Shown here: positions 60,502-64,000 of the stretch, piece after piece | How the letters are laid out: the number at the start of each line of letters is the position of its first letter | Numbering within the stretch: the stretch's first letter is position 1 | NCBI GenBank assembly: GCA_024500155.1 | Contig: CM044863.1 | Coordinates: forward strand, 9,169,501-9,233,500 | Direction of reading: 5' to 3' | DNA length: 64,000 nt | DNA from: Chenopodium formosanum | Lineage: Eukaryota > Streptophyta > Magnoliopsida > Caryophyllales > Amaranthaceae | Notes under the pieces: model-generated | Databases searched by the model: none | Told to the model about the DNA's origin: nothing | Seen by the model: the letters and a program-made list of their open reading frames with translations, nothing else | Made by a program: the position numbers and the translations under genes

Positions 60502-60542
60502 GCTGGCCACACCATGTGGCCAGCCACATATAAGACTTGGTG
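60502..60542 (-). repeat. Right terminal inverted repeat of the MULE
   Basis: Read inward on the minus strand it begins CACCAAGTCTTATATGTGG and holds the palindrome GGCTGGCCACATGGTGTGGC. It mirrors the left end. The region inward (60211-60501) contains an inverted copy of the AATAACGGA motif (TCCGTTATATTTT near 60458) and the leader of the protease gene. Confidence 0.8.
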
Positions 60543-60596
60543 TATTTTTATTTATAGAATGTGTAAGAACAAATTATATTGTTGATTTTTTTTTAA

Positions 60597-61051
60597 GGAA
60601 AATTTGCAAATTGCAGCCATTTAAAGTTCGTATTTTACCAATTGCAGCCACTTAATTTTTTTTTTTGCAAATTGCAGCCCAATTCAATTTTTTCATCGGT
60701 TTACATGTTGAAAAATCTTCGGTTAAGGTTTTAGGGGTCATTTTAGTCCTTAGGGGCCCGAATTGAGCTTGGAATTAGCAAAAAAATAACGTAAGTGTCT
60801 CACATTTACAGTTTCCCACAAATCGATACATTTTTGTTACGCAAAACGAGATACTTGCGTTATTTTTTTGCTAATTTCGAGCTCAATTCGGAATCCTAAG
60901 GAAGAAAATGACCCCTAAAACCTTAACCGAAGATTTTTCAACATGTAAACTGATGAAAAAATTGCATCGGGCTGCAATTTACAATTTATACGAACTTTTG
61001 GGCTGCAATTTGCAAAAAAAATTATAAATGGCTGCAATTTGCAAATTTTTC
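60597..61051. mobile_element. Mutator-type MITE, 455 bp, 9-bp target duplication
   Basis: GGAAAATTTGCAAATTGCAG at the left is mirrored by GGCTGCAATTTGCAAATTTTTC at the right (given here in its last 22 bases, one mismatch at the tip). The arms continue inward through CATGTTGAAAAATCTTCGGT and its complement. TTTTTTTAA flanks both ends (60588-60596 and 61052-61060). There is no coding capacity. It begins 45 bp after the large MULE's right target copy, but its ends are unlike that MULE's, so a different transposase probably moved it. Confidence 0.85.
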
Positions 61052-61060
61052 TTTTTTTAA

Positions 61061-61899
61061 TTTAAGGATTATAATGTTAATTTATTAAAGGGAAATGATG
61101 ATTGTATAGTGGGAAGAAGATTTTATACTTTTTAATTTCAATTTTAGATTTTAGATTTGTAAGCATTTTCAATTGCAAACTAATTGTCAAATTATTTTAC
61201 CGTGTCATATACGAAGTACTTTGTAAGTCAATAAATTAATTGTCTTTTTGACTACTTTGAGCTCTAATGACTTACTATTAGCTTAATATTTAATTAAACC
61301 ACACCTCCTTAATTAACATTTTTCATACTTGTATTTCATTTTATTTTTATTTTTTTGTTTTTGGCAAGTTTTTTTCTAAGCATATTTGATTGTCCAAGCT
61401 AATTGCATTTTCTAGCTCCAATGGTCAAGCTAGTAGCAAATGATTATTTAATATTGCAAGCAAGTTCATATCTACAATTATTAAAGTTGCACTAAACTTC
61501 TTTAGTTAGTAATAAATCAAGCATTCAGTAATAGACTTTATAGTTATAGATAAGCAAAATAAATTAAACAAAGTAGGGGAATGTTGTAGGGATAGGCTAC
61601 ACATACGATCCTTCTATGTGAGGCCTACATACAATTTGACAAGGTTTTTTTTTTTAATTTATAAGTTGTTGAAATAGGCTCCAAATTCCACTCAAATTGA
61701 AATTTCAATTGAATTTAAAATGAAATTTTTGTTACCATGATAATATTAAAATTCAAATTATTTGTCATTTTCAATACTCATACTTAATTTCTGAATTTAA
61801 TTTTTTTTTTTAAAAAAAACACTATTCTCTTGTCTTCCAGAAATAACAAATTCCATTTTTTATATTCTAATTATATAATTCTCCCTCGAAAGAAAGGGT
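61061..61899. other. AT-rich spacer before the LINE
   Basis: No gene or repeat structure was recognised apart from T and A runs. The LINE 5' boundary is not sharp; it may lie near 61.85-61.90 kb where composition changes. Confidence 0.4.
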
Positions 61900-61979
61900 C
61901 TTTCTCTCTGCTAGGGCAAGGGATTTTCTGCTGTGTTCGACGACTGAAATTTTGCATTCGTTCTCTCCGATTAGGGGAT

Positions 61980-62929
61980 ATGGCGGATGATCTGGTTTCG
62001 AGATATGCAAATCTTAATTTGGAAGATGAGGAAAATGGAGTTGTGGACTTAGGAGCAACTGATGCTCCGCCTATGAACGATAAATTTAATCTTCTGCTAA
62101 TTGGGAAGGTTATGATTGATAGACCATATAACGTTGATGCTTTCAAGACTATGATGACGAAAGTATGGGTGTTGACTAATGAGATTGTAATTAGGGTTCT
62201 TGGCCTTAATTTATATGCATTCTAATTATTTCATTGGCGTGATAAGGAGAAAGTGTTGTCGGGTAGGCCGTGGTGCTTTGATAATATGCTGATTGTGATC
62301 AAAGAGGTGGAGGGGGACGAACAACCTGAGCGTATAGCCCTATGCCACTCACCTTTTTGGATCAGGATTAAATATCTCCCGTTCAATTGCAGATCAAATA
62401 CGGATGTGAAGGAGATTGCGTGGAACCTTGGGGAGGTGTTGGAGATTGAAGAAGACAAGTTGCGGCAAGATAGATTTCGAAGGGTTAAGGTGATGAGTAA
62501 TGTGAACAAGCCGTTGCGTAGGTGCCAGAAAATTCGAGACAAGGCTGGAAAGGAAATTATATTATTGTGGAATTTGCCTATGAGAGATTGACATTCTTTT
62601 GTTTTGCGTGTGGTAGAATTGGTCATGCGGAGAGGGATTGTGTTATGATTTTGAAGGAAAGCAAGAAAAATAAATTAGGGTGGGGAAGATGGTTGAGAGC
62701 CTCACCGAGAAAGGGTAGAATGAAGGAGGTAGAGGAACTCGAAGCGATTGTGGCTTCGAGGAAGCAATTATTTATTACGAGAGACAATGAAGAGGGGCTA
62801 GGGGGTCAACTTGATGATGCGAGCGAAGAAGAGTCAGCTGATTTTGCTAGTGTGTTTGATGTGAACGCTGTGAAGAAGCCTGCGATGATCGAAAATATCA
62901 AAGAAAGTCATGTTACTCGTGAACTGTAG
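61980..62929 (+). pseudogene. LINE ORF1 (DUF4283/zinc-knuckle protein), broken
   Basis: The frame starts MADDLVSRYANLNLEDEENG. At 62223-62225 a TAA interrupts it, yet the same frame resumes with LFHWRDKEKVLSGRPWCFDN, typical of plant LINE ORF1. Near 62550-62565 a one-base shift moves the reading to another frame, which carries YERLTFFCFACGRIGHAERD, a CX2CX4HX4C knuckle. The frame ends at 62929; the stretch to 63457 is split among several frames. ORF1 proteins bind the element's RNA. This copy is not functional. Confidence 0.8.
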
Positions 62930-63457
62930 TTGAATGAGTCAACGGTTGTAATAGGGAGTACGGTGGAGCATGGGGGAAATGAAGAGGGCGTAATGCCCCC
63001 TTTGAGTTTTGTTGTTGGAGTGTCAGATGCAAGTAGGGGGAGGGGAAGTATGCACGTGAAGAAGAGTGGGAAGAAAGGAGGGGGAGTCAACTTTTATTGT
63101 GAGCAAGGAAGGAAATAATAGAGTGGTGGAAAAGAACAATTTGAGTGGTGGAATGGTTGGGTTGGGAGACACTGATAAGAGGGGGGAGGAGGAGGGGCTA
63201 CTATCCTCTTCCCTGAGCTCGAATTTGGTCAGCAACAAGATGACTAGTGGAAGTGGAAAAACATGGAGGAGGCATAATAGAGGAGGGGAGGAAAAAAGGT
63301 CTGTAATATGGATGTTGATGGGGGAACAAGTGAGTGGAAAGAGAGGTAGGGAGGAGAATGATTTGGGCAGGGAAGAAAATAAGAAGGTGCTACTAAATGA
63401 CTCTTTATCTGGATGGCGTGAGGCGGAGGCTGTTGTTCAGCAGCCCCGCCAAGCCCA

Positions 63458-64000
63458 ATGAGTATTTTAAGTGTTAACTATAGAGGGCTGGGTAACACCT
63501 CTGTTGTTAATAATCTTCGAAATTTGGTCCGAAGAGAGGCCCTGTCTCTTATCTTCATGATGGAGACGAAGTTGAGTAGTGGTGAGATGATGCAAGTGCG
63601 TGACAAATTGGTAGGATATGATGGTTTGGCAGTGGATAGTAGAGGTCGGTCTGGGGGTGTGGCTCTTTTTTGGATAACAAGTATCGAGGTTGATTTGTGC
63701 TCGATGTCTTTACACCATATCGATGTGTTAATTAAAAAAGGCCTTGGTCCGAGGGAGTGGCGTCTTACTGGTTTTTATGGGTGGCCTGAGATGCATAATC
63801 GTCACTTATCTTGGAAGCTTTTGAGTGACTTATTTGTACAGGGAAGTGGAGAGTGGGTTTGCATTGGGGATTTTAATGAGATTTTGTCGGATAATGAGAA
63901 GAAAGGAGGGTGTGATAAGGCTTTGTGGCAAATGGAGGATTTTCGTGAGGTAATTAATGTGTGCAATTTGCAAGATATCCCGTTTACTGGCTATGAGTTT
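63458..64000 (+). CDS. LINE ORF2, apurinic endonuclease domain (partial, runs off window)
   Basis: From the ATG at 63458 the frame is open for 181 codons to the window edge. It starts MSILSVNYRGLGN (usually MSILSWNCRGLGN). It then shows the endonuclease signatures METK, SGGVALFW, GFYGWPE and GDFNEIL, and ends in LQDIPFTGYEF just before the expected TW. This domain nicks target DNA for target-primed reverse transcription. The W-to-V and C-to-Y changes at the N-terminal motif hint at decay, but no stop is seen. ORF1's damage suggests the whole copy is dead. Confidence 0.85.
   Translation, partial: MSILSVNYRGLGNTSVVNNLRNLVRREALSLIFMMETKLSSGEMMQVRDKLVGYDGLAVDSRGRSGGVALFWITSIEVDLCSMSLHHIDVLIKKGLGPREWRLTGFYGWPEMHNRHLSWKLLSDLFVQGSGEWVCIGDFNEILSDNEKKGGCDKALWQMEDFREVINVCNLQDIPFTGYEF

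Larger units (their letters stand above)
48968..60542. mobile_element. Full-length Mutator-like element (MULE) with FAR1-type transposase and ULP1-type protease genes, 11,575 bp
   Basis: TATTTTTAT occurs immediately outside both ends (48959-48967 and 60543-60551), a 9-bp target duplication. The terminal inverted repeats align without gaps over about 41 bp from those borders: diverged for the first seven bases, then TCTT.T.TG..GCTGGCCACA..GTGTGGCCAGC. Inside are a plus-strand transposase gene (49214-53225) and a convergent minus-strand protease gene (60210-53937). Convergent transposase plus accessory gene recalls maize MuDR; ULP1-carrying MULEs are known in plants (the Kaonashi group of Arabidopsis, CUMULE in melon). 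Each gene carries one clear in-frame stop, so this copy is probably not autonomous now. All other parts look well preserved, which suggests recent activity. Confidence 0.88.
61900..64000 (+). mobile_element. L1-type LINE (non-LTR retrotransposon), 5' part
   Basis: A GC-richer leader, a degraded ORF1 with a CCHC zinc knuckle, then an endonuclease-type ORF2 start, in the order expected of plant L1 elements. The reverse transcriptase would follow right of the window. The 3' end and target duplication cannot be seen. Confidence 0.85.

Noticed and set aside
48968..60542. The FAR1-like gene as a domesticated FAR1/FHY3 transcription factor of the host.
   Set aside because: It lies inside terminal inverted repeats with a target duplication and beside a ULP1 gene typical of MULEs, and it carries a nonsense codon. 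It is the element's transposase.

Overview
This is a window of a plant nuclear genome, almost certainly a eudicot. It is AT-rich, has many GT-AG introns, and encodes plant-specific families: a plant-type GCN2 kinase, a FRIGIDA-like protein and a CRINKLY4-related receptor kinase. Several plant transposon classes are also present. The sequence alone does not fix the species.

Left part (1-25.1 kb), gene-dense. The 3' two-thirds of a GCN2 eIF2-alpha kinase gene runs on the plus strand to 11153. A cluster of small transposons (MITE and SINE types) follows. Next are a four-exon FRIGIDA-like gene (13915-18037) built from tandemly duplicated exons, a nuclear tRNA-Thr(TGT), and a one-coding-exon MTQ2/HemK-type methyltransferase gene with a 5'UTR intron. 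Convergent to MTQ2 is an intronless receptor kinase of the CCR4 type on the minus strand (21796-24558). GCN2 (translation control), MTQ2 (release-factor methylation) and tRNA-Thr all touch translation, but nothing suggests they are co-regulated.

Middle (25.1-47.9 kb). About 9 kb is gene-poor and AT-rich. It holds Stowaway-like MITEs, a Tourist-like MITE nested inside another, a tandemly duplicated terminal-exon-like fragment, a 385-bp Mutator-type MITE with a 9-bp target duplication, and a decayed Ty1/copia RNase H remnant. A minus-strand gene of eight coding exons (34262-45605, plus 5'UTR exons to about 47.87 kb) follows. It encodes an uncharacterised 639-residue protein with an N-terminal SAP-like segment.

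Right part (47.9-64 kb), transposons. A 994-bp hAT-type element (8-bp target duplication) abuts the first exon of the SAP-like gene. Next is an apparently full-length 11,575-bp Mutator-like element (48968-60542) with about 41-bp terminal inverted repeats and a 9-bp target duplication. It carries a FAR1/MURA-type transposase gene and a convergent ULP1-type cysteine protease gene. Each gene has one clear in-frame stop, with a possible second in the protease gene. The non-coding parts of the element are filled with a roughly 21-22-bp repeat (core AAGTAAYYC) that keeps one strand orientation regardless of gene direction. This is the most unusual feature of the window. A 455-bp Mutator-type MITE and the 5' part of an L1-type LINE (broken ORF1, open endonuclease domain running off the end) complete the window.

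All coordinates and splice sites were read by eye. No database or alignment was run.
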